From: CAZOKZ01 sp964580585
Lineage (GTDB): Bacteria; Sumerlaeota; Sumerlaeia; SLMS01; JAHLLQ01
Assembly (NCBI GenBank): GCA_964580585.1
Contig: CAZOKZ010000006.1
Location: 1-64,000, forward strand
Reading direction: 5' to 3'
Length of the DNA: 64,000 bases
Shown: piece after piece, positions 10,593 through 19,607 of the stretch
Layout of the letters: each line of letters starts with the position of its first letter
Numbering within the stretch: the stretch's first letter is position 1
The notes under the pieces: model-generated
What the model was told of the DNA's origin: nothing
Seen by the model: only the letters and a program-made list of their open reading frames with translations
Database searches by the model: none
Program-made: the position numbers and the translations under genes

Positions 10593-10747
10593 AGCGTGCC
10601 TCGTATCGTCCAACTTATTAAGTGTTTTAGCAATGAAGCACAGGGAGGGGCTGTGTCAAGTCGCGGAAGCAAAAAAGTGGAATTGACTTTGGTTGAATTT
10701 TATAATAAAATTTCTAATTGACGTATTTTCTGCACGAAAATCAAGGC

Positions 10748-13147
10748 TCAAGGTTTATCAAAAAAATCCTGGGCTGCGTGGATAATTTTTTGACGGTTCT
10801 CTGCATCCAGCACGGTCTCGAACGGAAAACCGATCACGATCAAACGATAGTCGCCGCTGTACTGAATTGCGGCAGTCTCGCCCGTCGCGTATGTCAGCGC
10901 CGCCTGGCTGCCTCCGGTGGGTTCGAGTCCATCGGGACTCGCCACGGGATAGACCGGGCCCGTGCCATCATCGAAGGAAACGGCGTCGATATCCTCGAAA
11001 ATCGAGCCGGGCGAGCCCGAAGCCGTGTGGCTTTCAACCGTGTTGGCGGCGAACTGCGCACGCAGAGTTTCGTGGAGGAATGCGGTTTCCTCGCGCGCAT
11101 CGAGATCGAACGCGAGGTCCTCGCCCGACACGAACAGATTGCCGCCGCCCGCTAGAAAATCGCGCACGCGGAGTTGTTCGTCTTCGTCAAACGTCAAATC
11201 GCATGTCGATTCGCGTCCTAAAATCCAATATACTGTTTTGTAGTCTTCCAGGTTCACGCCGCCGTCGATCACGGCTTCGTTGCTGCACGAATCGAACGAT
11301 TCGCCGCGCGCGCCAAGCGCTTCGGCATAAGGAATCACGTAATCGAACGCGTTCATTCGCGCCAGGATGCCGCGTTGCGCACCGTCGGCATCGATCGAGT
11401 TCAATCCCCGGTCGAGTCGGTCGTATCCGTTGACAATCAGGATCGTTGGGGGCGTGCGGTTTCCCGTTAGCGTCGCGGCTAACGTCTCGGTCGGCAGCGA
11501 TTGTCCGCCCGCGTTCGTCGCCACAACGCGGAAGTAAGCGGGCACGCCGGGTTCGAGATCCTCGATGCGAATCGATGGCTCGGGAGTGACCACGCCGTTA
11601 TCGAAGCCCTTGCCATTGGCCGAGCGAAACACGCGATAGCCCGTTGCTGGATCGCCATAAAGGCGCTCGCCCATGTCGTAAGTCGGCGGCAGCCAGGAAA
11701 GCTCGATGGCGCCGTCGTCCGATTGAGTGATTTGTAAATTTATGGGCGGATCGGGTAAAATCGCAAAGTTGTCGAACCCGTTTACATAACGCCCATAGTA
11801 AAACACGATACCACGCAGAACAGCGCGCGCGGACATTTGACGAAAGCGCGGATCGACGATGGCTTCGGCGTCGGTGGGAGAATCGTGATAACCGTTTTCG
11901 ATCAGCACGGCGGGCATTTTCGCGTTACTGCGTGGGTTGAGCTCGCCGAGCCATCGCGCGATAATCCCGCGATCTACCCAGTTGGAGTCCCATTGCTTTC
12001 GCACGGCGCGCAAGAGTTCCGCGTGTATGGTTTCCGCCAGTTTCAGGCTGCCGGGAAAACCGGTGAACTCGCGTGTCGAACCCCATTCATTCGGTCCGTA
12101 AACGAAGGTCGAAAGACCGCTTTGGTCGTGGTTTTCACTGCCGTTTGAATGCCAGGAAAGATAAATGGCGGTGTCTTTTTCCCACTCTTCCATTTCCCAT
12201 TCGGCGTATCTTGGCATCGCGTGCACGTTATTGAATTTACGGTCGCTGGTTGTGGGGTCGAATCCCATGAACTGGCAATAATACATGCCGGATTCTTCCC
12301 AGCGCGGCTTGCCGCTGACTTCGCCGTTTTCGGCGAAATCGCCCATGCCTCCGCCAAATCGCATGGCATCGGCTACGACCATCTGACCCAAAGTTCCGCC
12401 GCTATTGTCGATCGAAACCGAACCGCGAAACTCATCCGTGCCTTGATCGAAGTAATAGGTGCCGATGTATTTCCATGTATAACCGTCGTGGTTTTCGTTT
12501 TGAATCCACTGGGTTGAACCGCCTGTGTGGTTGATCGTGAAACGAGCGCCCCGTGTCGTTTCGCCAAACACCGATGGGGTGTACCATACGTAAACGCCAT
12601 AATAACCCGCTTCGGGAATGTCGGGCGTGAAAACAGCAAAGGACGTTGGGTCGCCGAGCGAAACGGGGGCTTCGAGTTGCGAATCGTCGTACGATCCGGC
12701 AATCGGCGCGCGTCGCCAATCGCCGACCGAATGGAATCCGTCGCTTTCGTTATCGACGATCACCATGTTCGTTTGAAAATCGCGCTCACGAGTTGTGTAG
12801 ATGCGCGCTCCCGCGTTCCAAAGATACGGTACCAGGTACTGCATCATGAATTCGGCGTTGCTGTGATCTTCGATGATGCCGTTGTAAGTCTCGCGCTGTG
12901 TGGTCCAGGCACCGTCTTTGTAGTGCCAGCCGTGTCCGGGACTCAGGAAGATCGACGCGCCAGTTAATGCGCCTTGGGGTTGAGCGGTATTGTTGGGAAT
13001 AATTTCAGCGAGGGGCGGCGCCGTTTCCGGCGCAATTGGTTGAGCGTTGGAAGCGCCAGTAAGGAAACATGCAGCGGCAAGCGAAACGGCACACGAACAG
13101 GTCTGAAAATAGCGGTGATTAAATGAAAGGGACGGTAATAAGGGCAT
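10748..13147 (-). CDS. Secreted amidase_3 with inserted golvesin module and FN3
   Basis: 799 residues with a signal peptide (hydrophobic 18-33, cut near SNAQP). The N-acetylmuramoyl-L-alanine amidase (amidase_3) fold is split. Its first half has FLSPGHGWHY (zinc His72) and IIEDHSN (Glu93); its second half has YLSWHSNGSENH (His333) and VLIENGYHD (catalytic Glu417). Between them, about 130-265, sits a golvesin-C/xanthan-lyase-like beta-sandwich (YGVYVWYTPS, TQWIQNENHD, VVADAMRFGGG). After the enzyme come a fibronectin type III domain (about 466-562) and a C-terminal glutamine-amidotransferase-like fold (LIVNGYDRLDRG, VYWILGRESTCDLTF, LVSGED-type segment). All four catalytic or zinc residues are present, so it should cleave peptidoglycan outside the cytoplasm. 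No strong ribosome site is visible at the start. Confidence 0.85.
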   Translation of the reverse strand: MPLLPSLSFNHRYFQTCSCAVSLAAACFLTGASNAQPIAPETAPPLAEIIPNNTAQPQGALTGASIFLSPGHGWHYKDGAWTTQRETYNGIIEDHSNAEFMMQYLVPYLWNAGARIYTTRERDFQTNMVIVDNESDGFHSVGDWRRAPIAGSYDDSQLEAPVSLGDPTSFAVFTPDIPEAGYYGVYVWYTPSVFGETTRGARFTINHTGGSTQWIQNENHDGYTWKYIGTYYFDQGTDEFRGSVSIDNSGGTLGQMVVADAMRFGGGMGDFAENGEVSGKPRWEESGMYYCQFMGFDPTTSDRKFNNVHAMPRYAEWEMEEWEKDTAIYLSWHSNGSENHDQSGLSTFVYGPNEWGSTREFTGFPGSLKLAETIHAELLRAVRKQWDSNWVDRGIIARWLGELNPRSNAKMPAVLIENGYHDSPTDAEAIVDPRFRQMSARAVLRGIVFYYGRYVNGFDNFAILPDPPINLQITQSDDGAIELSWLPPTYDMGERLYGDPATGYRVFRSANGKGFDNGVVTPEPSIRIEDLEPGVPAYFRVVATNAGGQSLPTETLAATLTGNRTPPTILIVNGYDRLDRGLNSIDADGAQRGILARMNAFDYVIPYAEALGARGESFDSCSNEAVIDGGVNLEDYKTVYWILGRESTCDLTFDEDEQLRVRDFLAGGGNLFVSGEDLAFDLDAREETAFLHETLRAQFAANTVESHTASGSPGSIFEDIDAVSFDDGTGPVYPVASPDGLEPTGGSQAALTYATGETAAIQYSGDYRLIVIGFPFETVLDAENRQKIIHAAQDFFDKP

Positions 13148-13192
13148 CAGTCTTTTTTCGACACAGGTATCAGGAATTAGGGAAGATCATCC

Positions 13193-13495
13193 TTACGGAT
13201 AGGAAGCCACCACACGATCGCTGACATCATAGACCACGCCGCAAATGGTTGTTCCGACGCCGTAATGGGCCAACGTATTTCCATCTTTCGTCTGGCTTTC
13301 GTCGTTCGGTTCCCCCCAGTAGGCTTCGACATCCGAACGGCTCATGCCGGGAACGATCTTGGGCGGTAAAATTGCCGTCCGCGATTCAGCGTCCGAACCA
13401 CCACTCATCGAAGCGCATCCACCGATGCACATCAAGGTGACGATTATCAGGGAAATCCCAAGGACGCGAGCCAAAGCGCCTTGCACCGTGCGCAT
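13193..13495 (-). CDS. Small BamE/SmpA-like lipoprotein
   Basis: 100 residues from an ATG at 13495. Hydrophobic residues 10-24 lead into the lipobox MCIGGCAS, so Cys27 should be lipidated after signal peptidase II cleavage. The mature part contains KIVPGMSRSDVEAYWGEPND, the motif style of the SmpA/OmlA (BamE) fold, then a short beta region ending VSDRVVASYP. Real BamE aids outer-membrane protein assembly, but many unrelated lipoproteins share this fold. It is divergent from the NUDIX gene with 57 bases between the starts. The reading frame extends upstream, but there it overlaps the NUDIX gene on the other strand, so the short start is preferred. Confidence 0.7.
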   Translation of the reverse strand: MRTVQGALARVLGISLIIVTLMCIGGCASMSGGSDAESRTAILPPKIVPGMSRSDVEAYWGEPNDESQTKDGNTLAHYGVGTTICGVVYDVSDRVVASYP

Positions 13496-13552
13496 TTTTC
13501 CCGCAAACACATGCTCATCATCGATGCGCAGATTGCGCAAGGAGTCTGTATC

Positions 13553-14101
13553 ATGAGCGATGTTACGGGGGATTTGAAGATACTGGCCAAAGGTCGTCAT
13601 CTGCATTTTGTCCAACGTAATCGATGGGAATTTATCCATCGTCCGAATGTTACTGGTATCGTCGCTATCATAGCGGTCACGGACGATGGCAAGATGATTT
13701 TCGTTCAACAGTATCGTGAGCCTGTGCAATCCGACGTGATTGAAAACCCTGCCGGACTTGTCGGCGATGAAGTCGATATGCCCGACGAAGCGCTTGCCGA
13801 CGCGGCGCGACGCGAATTGCACGAGGAAACAGGCTACGAAGCCACGACGCTGGAGTTTCTTACCGCGGGGCCTCCGTCGGCGGGACTTGGATCGGAAGTC
13901 GTGACATTTTTTCTCGCCACTGGCCTGAAGCGAACCGGCGAAGGCGGAGGTGTCGAAGGTGAAAACATCCACGTGCACGAAGTCCCCATCGCGAACGCTC
14001 ACGCATGGCTGGAAGATCGATTGAACGCCGGAATCATGATCGACCCAAAAATTTACCTGGGGCTGTATTTCGCACAACGGTACTGGAATTCAAAGGGATG
14101 A
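13553..14101 (+). CDS. NUDIX hydrolase, ADP-ribose pyrophosphatase-like
   Basis: 182 residues from the ATG at 13553, which has AAGGAG 9 bases upstream. The Nudix box region reads NPAGLVGDEV then AADAARRELHEETGYEA-like residues (REL and EETG intact), with a slightly lengthened G-to-E spacing. The preceding QQYREPVQSDVIENPAG is typical of the ADP-ribose pyrophosphatase (NudF) branch, which hydrolyses ADP-ribose or ADP-sugars to AMP and sugar phosphate. GPPSAGLGSEVVTFFLA fits the same branch. Divergent from the small lipoprotein and convergent with the GT4 gene. The exact substrate is not certain. Confidence 0.85.
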   Translation: MSDVTGDLKILAKGRHLHFVQRNRWEFIHRPNVTGIVAIIAVTDDGKMIFVQQYREPVQSDVIENPAGLVGDEVDMPDEALADAARRELHEETGYEATTLEFLTAGPPSAGLGSEVVTFFLATGLKRTGEGGGVEGENIHVHEVPIANAHAWLEDRLNAGIMIDPKIYLGLYFAQRYWNSKG

Positions 14102-14189
14102 ATGTCCTGGGAGCGCCTAGCCCCAGCTCCTCATTGTTTTCCGGATTGCTATTGAACCGGGCTAGAGCTCGATGATCCCAGGCATTGTT

Positions 14190-15278
14190 TTACCCCAGGA
14201 TTTTTTTGTACACGGCAAACGTGCCTTCGACCATGGAATCGACTGTAAAACGGCGTGCAACAACCTCGCAGCCAGCGACGCGGAATTTTTCACGAAGCGA
14301 TAGATCTTCTCCCAACCGCACAATAGCGTCGGCGAGCGCTTCAGGATTTTGCGGCGGCACGAGCAGTCCGTTCACACCGTCTTCGATGATGTCGGGAATG
14401 CCGCCCGCGCGGCAGGCGACACACGGCACTCCCGCTGCTTGCGCGTCGAGCAACGACGTGCACAGTCCTTCCAACTTGCTTGGCATGACGAAGATATCCA
14501 ACGCCGCTAGACACCCACCAACGTCGGTTTGCCAGCCAGTGAGTTGCACACGTTCGGCCAAATCGAGCTTTGCGATGTGCGTTTCCATTTCGGGGCGCAT
14601 GTCGCCTTCGCCAACAAAGACAATTTTCGCGCAGGGCAGTTTTTTCAACACGCGTGGTGCGGCGTTAATCAAATTCAAGGGATCTTTGTGATCCGCATAG
14701 GCAGCAACCACGCCAATGACAGGACCGGGTTCGGTTACGTTCCACTGCTTGCGCCAATCCGCGCCGGTTGTGGCGTTGGCGAATCGCGTGGGCTCGATAC
14801 CGCTCGGGACAATATCGATACGTGAGGGATCGACGCCGCCATCGACGAGCACGTCGCGCACTCCAGTGGAAATGGCGATATAATGCTGGCAGGGATGCGT
14901 GTATTTTCGTTGTGAAAACCAATTGCGTTTGATGGCGAAATCCACCCGCCGTGTCACCACGATGGGAATTTCACCGGCGAAGGCAGAGAGCGCCAGTTTA
15001 TGCGCGTTTCCTGTGTGCGCATGAACGATTGTGCTGCCCTCGGTTTGGGCAAACTGGCGAGCCTGTCTCCATGTTCGCGGGTCCCATGGCGCATGGACGC
15101 GAAGCACGTGGACTTTCATCCCTTCGTTGGCGACACGCATCCCAAGATCAGAATCACGCCGAACCAATAACGATTGCGCTACGCCGCGCGCCGCAAGCCC
15201 ACGCATCAACGAGAGCACTTGCTGCTCGCCGCCGCGAAAACCTTTTTCTGTATCGATGTGAAGAACGTTTATTGGCAT
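14190..15278 (-). CDS. Glycosyltransferase family 4
   Basis: 362 residues with two Rossmann-like halves (GT-B). N-terminal FRGGEQQVLSLMRGLAARG and IVHAHTGNAHKLA are acceptor-side motifs. C-terminal IVPSGIEPTRF, IGVVAAYADHKDP, KIVFVGEGDMRPEME and FVMPSKLEGLCTSLLDAQAAG are donor-binding motifs of the GT4 group. The EX7E element ends in aspartate here (EGLCTSLLD), a conservative change. It probably transfers a sugar from a nucleotide sugar to a lipid- or polysaccharide-linked acceptor at the cytoplasmic membrane face. It stands alone next to the secretin gene, so the acceptor is unknown. Confidence 0.85.
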   Translation of the reverse strand: MPINVLHIDTEKGFRGGEQQVLSLMRGLAARGVAQSLLVRRDSDLGMRVANEGMKVHVLRVHAPWDPRTWRQARQFAQTEGSTIVHAHTGNAHKLALSAFAGEIPIVVTRRVDFAIKRNWFSQRKYTHPCQHYIAISTGVRDVLVDGGVDPSRIDIVPSGIEPTRFANATTGADWRKQWNVTEPGPVIGVVAAYADHKDPLNLINAAPRVLKKLPCAKIVFVGEGDMRPEMETHIAKLDLAERVQLTGWQTDVGGCLAALDIFVMPSKLEGLCTSLLDAQAAGVPCVACRAGGIPDIIEDGVNGLLVPPQNPEALADAIVRLGEDLSLREKFRVAGCEVVARRFTVDSMVEGTFAVYKKILG

Positions 15279-15283
15279 GATTT

Positions 15284-15352
15284 AAAGGATGAAAGGTGAA
15301 GGATGAAGGGTGAAGGATGAAGGTTTCCGCCTTTCGCCTTTATCCTTTCGCC
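15284..15352. repeat. GGTGAAGGATGAA tandem/inverted repeat
   Basis: Just upstream of the GT4 start. Three short direct copies of ggatgaa(a/g)ggtgaa are followed by an imperfect inverted copy built from cgcctttcgcctttatcc. The two halves can pair as a long imperfect hairpin (tttaaagg...cctttaaa at the ends). This has the look of an interspersed palindromic repeat and not of a promoter. Confidence 0.6.
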
Positions 15353-15435
15353 TTTAAATTTTGTCCCATGCTCATTAATGGTAAAAGCGGCAAGCGCTCG
15401 CACGCTTGCCGCTGAGATGAGGCATCTTGATCGGA

Positions 15436-17628
15436 TCAATACTGGGTTTCGTTTCCAGGCGGGGGAGATGGCGGAACCGGGGGAGTGTCGTCACTCGAGT
15501 GTGTGCTGGAACCACCCGAGGGCGAAGCGTCTCCACCGGAACTGGAAGAACCACCGCCGCTGGCAGAACCGGTATTTGACGAACCGTTGCCGCCAATGCT
15601 TGCCGAACCACCGGTTGAGCGAGGTGTGTAGTTCGAGTCGCGTTCTTTTTTCTCAACGGCAGCGCGCGGTGTTTCGTCGCGTAACAACTCTTCGATCGCA
15701 TCTTCGGTGTTCAGATTCCCATCGAACGAGAACAACGATTCGTCGTCCACGCTCGGAGCGGTTTCCATCATTTCTGCGTTCACGTCCATGTCGTATTGGC
15801 CGGGCACATTCTCGTAACCCGAAACCATGCGACCGCGGCGACCGTCTTTGCTGGTGGGACGCGGTATTTCGTCTTCGACAATGGTCGGCGTGATGAACAC
15901 TTGCAGGTTATCGCGCACCGAACCTTTGGTTTTGCTGCCGAACAAATAACCGATCCAAGGCAGTTTCGAAAGGAACGGAACGCCACTGGTCGATTGGGAT
16001 TTTCCTGTGGTGATCAAGCCGCCAATGACTCGGGTTTGACCGGACGGAATCGTCAAAACGGTTTCGATGCTTTGTTTATCCTGGCGAATCAGTCGAACCG
16101 TACCGCTGCCGTCGGGAACATCCACGGGCTGGGCGTCATCGTTATCGATTTGAATGTCCATTTCCACCAGGTAGCTGTTGGAAATCGAAGGAGTAATCTC
16201 AAACTGCAAACCGTCGGTCACCGTGCTTTGGCTGGTCGACCGCGTGCTGTTGCCGTTGTCGTTATCGTCGAAGAATGTCGTCAGGAACGGTTCTTCGCTA
16301 CCGACGATAATCTGGGAAGATTCTTGGTTTTTGACCAGCAAACGAGGCTGGAGCAGCACCTTGGTTTCCACGTCTTCGAAGGTCGCTTGCCATTCGAAAT
16401 AGGCTTGGTTTTGAAGGAGGGCACCGGTCAGAACGCTGCCGGAAAGCGAAGTGTAACTATCCAAGGCACCGAAGGGGGAAAAACCAAGATCTCCCGAATC
16501 GTAGGGAGTAGTTGTCGTTGTCGTAACTGGCGGATCGCCGGCGGTGGTAGTCGTGGTTTTTTCACCCGTGATGCTATTCAGGCTTGTGTGGGCCGCTCGT
16601 TTCAGCCCAAGACCAAAATTGCGCGAGAACGTCGTTGATAAAATTTCCGCCTGGATCAGCACCTGTTTTACGGGGCGGTCGAAACCTTCCAGGATCTGTT
16701 CGACGCGTTCGTGAATTTCCGGCACGTCTTCCAGGATGAAGACGCCTTGTTTTTCGTTGATTTCGAACAGCAAGTCCGGCGTGCGGATGTTGTCGATAAT
16801 CGCCTGAAGCTCTTCGAGGTCTGCGCCTTCGAGGCCGATATTGTTCACATCGTAGATGACGATTTCAGGACCGACGTCGAGAATGTCGATCAGCAGTTCC
16901 ATCTTCTTGATGTTCGAGAGCAGGTCGGAAACGATGATCTGGTGTGTTTTTTCGTCGACCTCAATAGTTCCCGGATCGCTTTTGTACGTTTCGATTTTTT
17001 CCGCAATGTCGTTCACGTCGCCGTGGCGGATGTAAAAGACGCGGGTGAAAAGCTGAACGTCGATTTCACGAATCAAACGTTCGACTTTCTCGATGATGTC
17101 GGGCAAATCCTGGACAATCAGTTTGTTGGTGCGGTCGTCGGCGGTTACCGAACTGATGCCCTGGCTGAGCATCGGGCGAATGGCTTTTTCGAGTTCGGAT
17201 GCCTTGACGTGGTCGGGACGGAAGATTTTCTGAATCGTTTTGCTGGGCAGAATATTCTGGCGATACCAGCCTTCGTCCGAGATACCGTAGCTGCCGTCGT
17301 CCATCTTGAACCAAACCCAGCCCTGGGGTTTGGTGATTTTGTCAAGCACTTCCTCGAATTCGAGATTTCGCTCAAGGACGGTGACTCGGGCGGCGTTCAC
17401 TTTTCCGCCATACAGCGTGATGGAGTTTCCCGTGGCATTCGAAAGCATCAACGCCACCTGCTCGATCTTCAGATCGTTATAGACGGCATCGACTTTTTTC
17501 GATTCGGCCGCTTGGGCCATCAGACTTAAGGGCAACGATTGGCAAATCAGCATACCCGTGGTGACCATCACCAAGGCGGATTTGCTCAAACGGCGATATG
17601 TTGTTCTCTTATCAGGAACGCGAATCAT
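15436..17628 (-). CDS. Secretin (GspD/PilQ family) outer-membrane channel
   Basis: 730 residues from the ATG at 17628, which has GGAGAG about 6 bases upstream. A signal peptide (hydrophobic near 18-38, AQAAES) leads into periplasmic N-domains: an STN-like start, then secretin N-domain repeats (VKASELEKAIRPML, VTADDRTNKLIVQDLPD, VDEKTHQIIVSDLLSNI). The C-terminal secretin domain has VLLQPRLLVKNQE, LQFEITPSIS, IPSGQTRVIGGLI, GVPFLSKLPWIGYLFG and NLQVFITPTIV, all diagnostic. A 100-residue Ser/Gly/Pro-rich tail follows, longer than usual. No other type II secretion or pilus gene is adjacent, so its partner machine lies elsewhere. The long leader region 17629-17996 probably holds its promoter. Confidence 0.92.
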   Translation of the reverse strand: MIRVPDKRTTYRRLSKSALVMVTTGMLICQSLPLSLMAQAAESKKVDAVYNDLKIEQVALMLSNATGNSITLYGGKVNAARVTVLERNLEFEEVLDKITKPQGWVWFKMDDGSYGISDEGWYRQNILPSKTIQKIFRPDHVKASELEKAIRPMLSQGISSVTADDRTNKLIVQDLPDIIEKVERLIREIDVQLFTRVFYIRHGDVNDIAEKIETYKSDPGTIEVDEKTHQIIVSDLLSNIKKMELLIDILDVGPEIVIYDVNNIGLEGADLEELQAIIDNIRTPDLLFEINEKQGVFILEDVPEIHERVEQILEGFDRPVKQVLIQAEILSTTFSRNFGLGLKRAAHTSLNSITGEKTTTTTAGDPPVTTTTTTPYDSGDLGFSPFGALDSYTSLSGSVLTGALLQNQAYFEWQATFEDVETKVLLQPRLLVKNQESSQIIVGSEEPFLTTFFDDNDNGNSTRSTSQSTVTDGLQFEITPSISNSYLVEMDIQIDNDDAQPVDVPDGSGTVRLIRQDKQSIETVLTIPSGQTRVIGGLITTGKSQSTSGVPFLSKLPWIGYLFGSKTKGSVRDNLQVFITPTIVEDEIPRPTSKDGRRGRMVSGYENVPGQYDMDVNAEMMETAPSVDDESLFSFDGNLNTEDAIEELLRDETPRAAVEKKERDSNYTPRSTGGSASIGGNGSSNTGSASGGGSSSSGGDASPSGGSSTHSSDDTPPVPPSPPPGNETQY

Positions 17629-17996
17629 CCAGACTCTCCGGCGTGTTGACGGTCCAGCGATCATTCGCTGGCCTTTTCATCGTGCACCTTTGGAAACATC
17701 CTCGCCCAGCAGGGGTGCTGTTTCGTTCACCCGGGGCCAAGGAGCAGACGTTCATCCATGTGCTCATTGGACCGTGTACGGCTGCGGCGAGTTTGTTTCT
17801 TTTCTTCCATCCAACGTACGTATTGCCTATCAGAGGCGGGATGCTCGCCCCGTCTCAACCGGAAAAATCGATTTTTGTTCTCTGAACGCGAAGGAATGCA
17901 CGAATTCACCGGGTTACGGCATCTGTTTTACGTTTAAACCGGAGAAATGGAAACCGTATCTCTGGGATTTTTTTCTCGTTTTTTGATCCCATACGG
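17629..17996. promoter_or_regulatory. Secretin upstream region with hairpin near ALDH end
   Basis: 368 bases between the aldehyde dehydrogenase stop and the secretin start, both on the reverse strand. At the left edge of the dehydrogenase gene an imperfect inverted repeat (17953-17968 with 17986-17997: accgtat plus gggat against atccc plus atacggt) spans a T/A-rich loop and may terminate the dehydrogenase transcript. The remainder should carry the secretin promoter; no clear boxes seen. Confidence 0.4.
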
Positions 17997-19433
17997 TCAA
18001 ACGCTCAGATTGATCAGTTTGGATTGAAGGTAGTCCTGGATGCCTTCGGTGCCGCATTCGCATCCGATTCCGCTTTGTTTCCAGCCGGAAAAGGGGCCTT
18101 CGATCGCCGTTGCGCTGAAAGTATTTACGCCGACCATGCCAAATTCCAATAATTCGCTGCAGTGAGTGGCGGTGCGCAGGTCGTTTGTCCACACGTAGGC
18201 GGCGAGTCCGGCATCGGTCTGATTCGCCAAGGTGATCGCCTCTTCTTTGGTGTGGAAGGAGGTAATGATCATCAGGGGGCCGAAAATCTCTTCCTTGAAG
18301 GCGGAACAATCGGGGTTTACGTCCACCAGCAGCGTGGGATTGAGGAAAAATCCCTTGGATATTCCGGCGGGACGGCCACCGCCCGCGATCAATCTCGCTC
18401 CGCAGGCCACGGATTCTTCGATCATGACCTCGACGCGTTTGCGTTGGCGCGAGTTGATCAGCGGACCGATGTTGGTACGGTCGTCGAGCGGCAGCCCGAC
18501 GTGCAGATCGGAAATGCGCCGGACGACGATATTGGCGAATTCGCTGTAAATGGATTCGTGGACGAGGAATCTCTGCGGAGCGACGCATACCTGGCCGCAG
18601 TTACGGAATTTGGCGGTCACGGCGGATTTGGCGGCGCGTTCCAGATCGACATCGGGGAAAATCAGTGCCGGCGCATTGCCACCCAATTCAAGCGATAACC
18701 GTGTGACCTGGCGCGCGGCGCCTTCCATCAGGAGTTTGCCCACGCGGAGACTGCCCGTGAAGGCGACTTTTTTGCAGGCGGGATGCTCAAGCATCGCCTG
18801 TCCCATACTATGCGGGTCGCCGCAAATGACATTCAAGACACCCGGCGGCAGACCGGCTTCCTCGAGAATTCCTGCAATGGCCATCGCAGACATGGGCGTC
18901 AGTTCCGATGGCCGACCCACAACCGTGCAACCCGCCGCAAGTGCCGCTGCCCATGAACGTACCGGGTTGTAAGCGGGGAAATTCCAGGCGGTGATCGCCC
19001 CCACGACACCGATGGGCTGTTCGATGACAATTTGGCGTTTGTCCGTTCGTCGCGCGGGAATCGTTCGCCCGTAAACGCGTTTGCCTTCTTCGGCAAACCA
19101 CTCAAAAAGACTCGCTGCGCCAAGCCAATCGCCTTTGGCGCTCGGGGCGATTTTTCCCGATTCGTGGCTGAGGATCGGATAAAGTTCATCGAGTCGATCG
19201 CGAATCAATTGAGCGGCGTGTTGGAGAATTGCCCCCCGGTCATAGGCAGTCATTTTTGACCATTTGGGGAATGCGAGATGGGCCGCTTCGATAGCGAGGT
19301 GGCAATCGTCTCCCGTGCCGTAAGGAACCTTGGCGATTATCTCTTCGGTCGCAGGATTGATAACGCTCCAGGTTGCCCCGTTGATTGCATCCTGCCACTT
19401 GCCATTGATGTACTGTTGAAATCGATATGTCAT
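17997..19433 (-). CDS. Aldehyde dehydrogenase, succinate-semialdehyde type
   Basis: 478 residues from the ATG at 19433 (AGGTG about 8 bases upstream); a longer frame would add 20 unconserved residues. The enzyme oxidises an aldehyde to the acid with NAD(P)+. Signatures are TAWNFPAYNPVRSWAAALAAG (143-170 region), AFTGSLRVGKLL, LELGGNAP (general base Glu249) and GQVCVAPQRF (nucleophile Cys283). The cofactor-binding lysine of the usual KPSE motif is arginine here (GRPSELTP, Arg174), an oddity that could alter cofactor preference. Overall closest in style to GabD/SSADH. No GABA genes nearby, so the substrate is uncertain. Confidence 0.88.
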   Translation of the reverse strand: MTYRFQQYINGKWQDAINGATWSVINPATEEIIAKVPYGTGDDCHLAIEAAHLAFPKWSKMTAYDRGAILQHAAQLIRDRLDELYPILSHESGKIAPSAKGDWLGAASLFEWFAEEGKRVYGRTIPARRTDKRQIVIEQPIGVVGAITAWNFPAYNPVRSWAAALAAGCTVVGRPSELTPMSAMAIAGILEEAGLPPGVLNVICGDPHSMGQAMLEHPACKKVAFTGSLRVGKLLMEGAARQVTRLSLELGGNAPALIFPDVDLERAAKSAVTAKFRNCGQVCVAPQRFLVHESIYSEFANIVVRRISDLHVGLPLDDRTNIGPLINSRQRKRVEVMIEESVACGARLIAGGGRPAGISKGFFLNPTLLVDVNPDCSAFKEEIFGPLMIITSFHTKEEAITLANQTDAGLAAYVWTNDLRTATHCSELLEFGMVGVNTFSATAIEGPFSGWKQSGIGCECGTEGIQDYLQSKLINLSV

Positions 19434-19544
19434 CTGTAAACACCTATATTTCAATACTCGATCAACTCTTGCGCGGAGGATGCGAGATGTCAATCGAGGA
19501 TGAAATTCCCTTTTGAGGGATGATTGCCTTATCTGTCAGACAAT

Positions 19545-19586
19545 AAAAAACCGGGCGGTCTCCCCGAAAGGAAACCGCCCGGTTTT
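19545..19586 (-). terminator. Rho-independent terminator of the PGRP-type amidase gene
   Basis: A perfect 13-bp stem (aaaaccgggcggt at 19547-19559 with its complement at 19574-19586) and a 14-base loop, followed on the reverse strand by a T-run. It sits 22 bases past the amidase stop codon. Confidence 0.9.
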
Positions 19587-19607
19587 GATGCTGAATGAAT
19601 CGCAGGA

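Noticed and set aside
9780..10721. 313-codon forward frame over the HAD gene
   Set aside because: Antisense to a HAD hydrolase with all motifs; no family features of its own.
13496..14077. Long reverse-strand extension of the small lipoprotein frame
   Set aside because: It lies antisense to the NUDIX gene, which has a perfect family signature and a good ribosome site. The lipobox near 13420 needs the short start.
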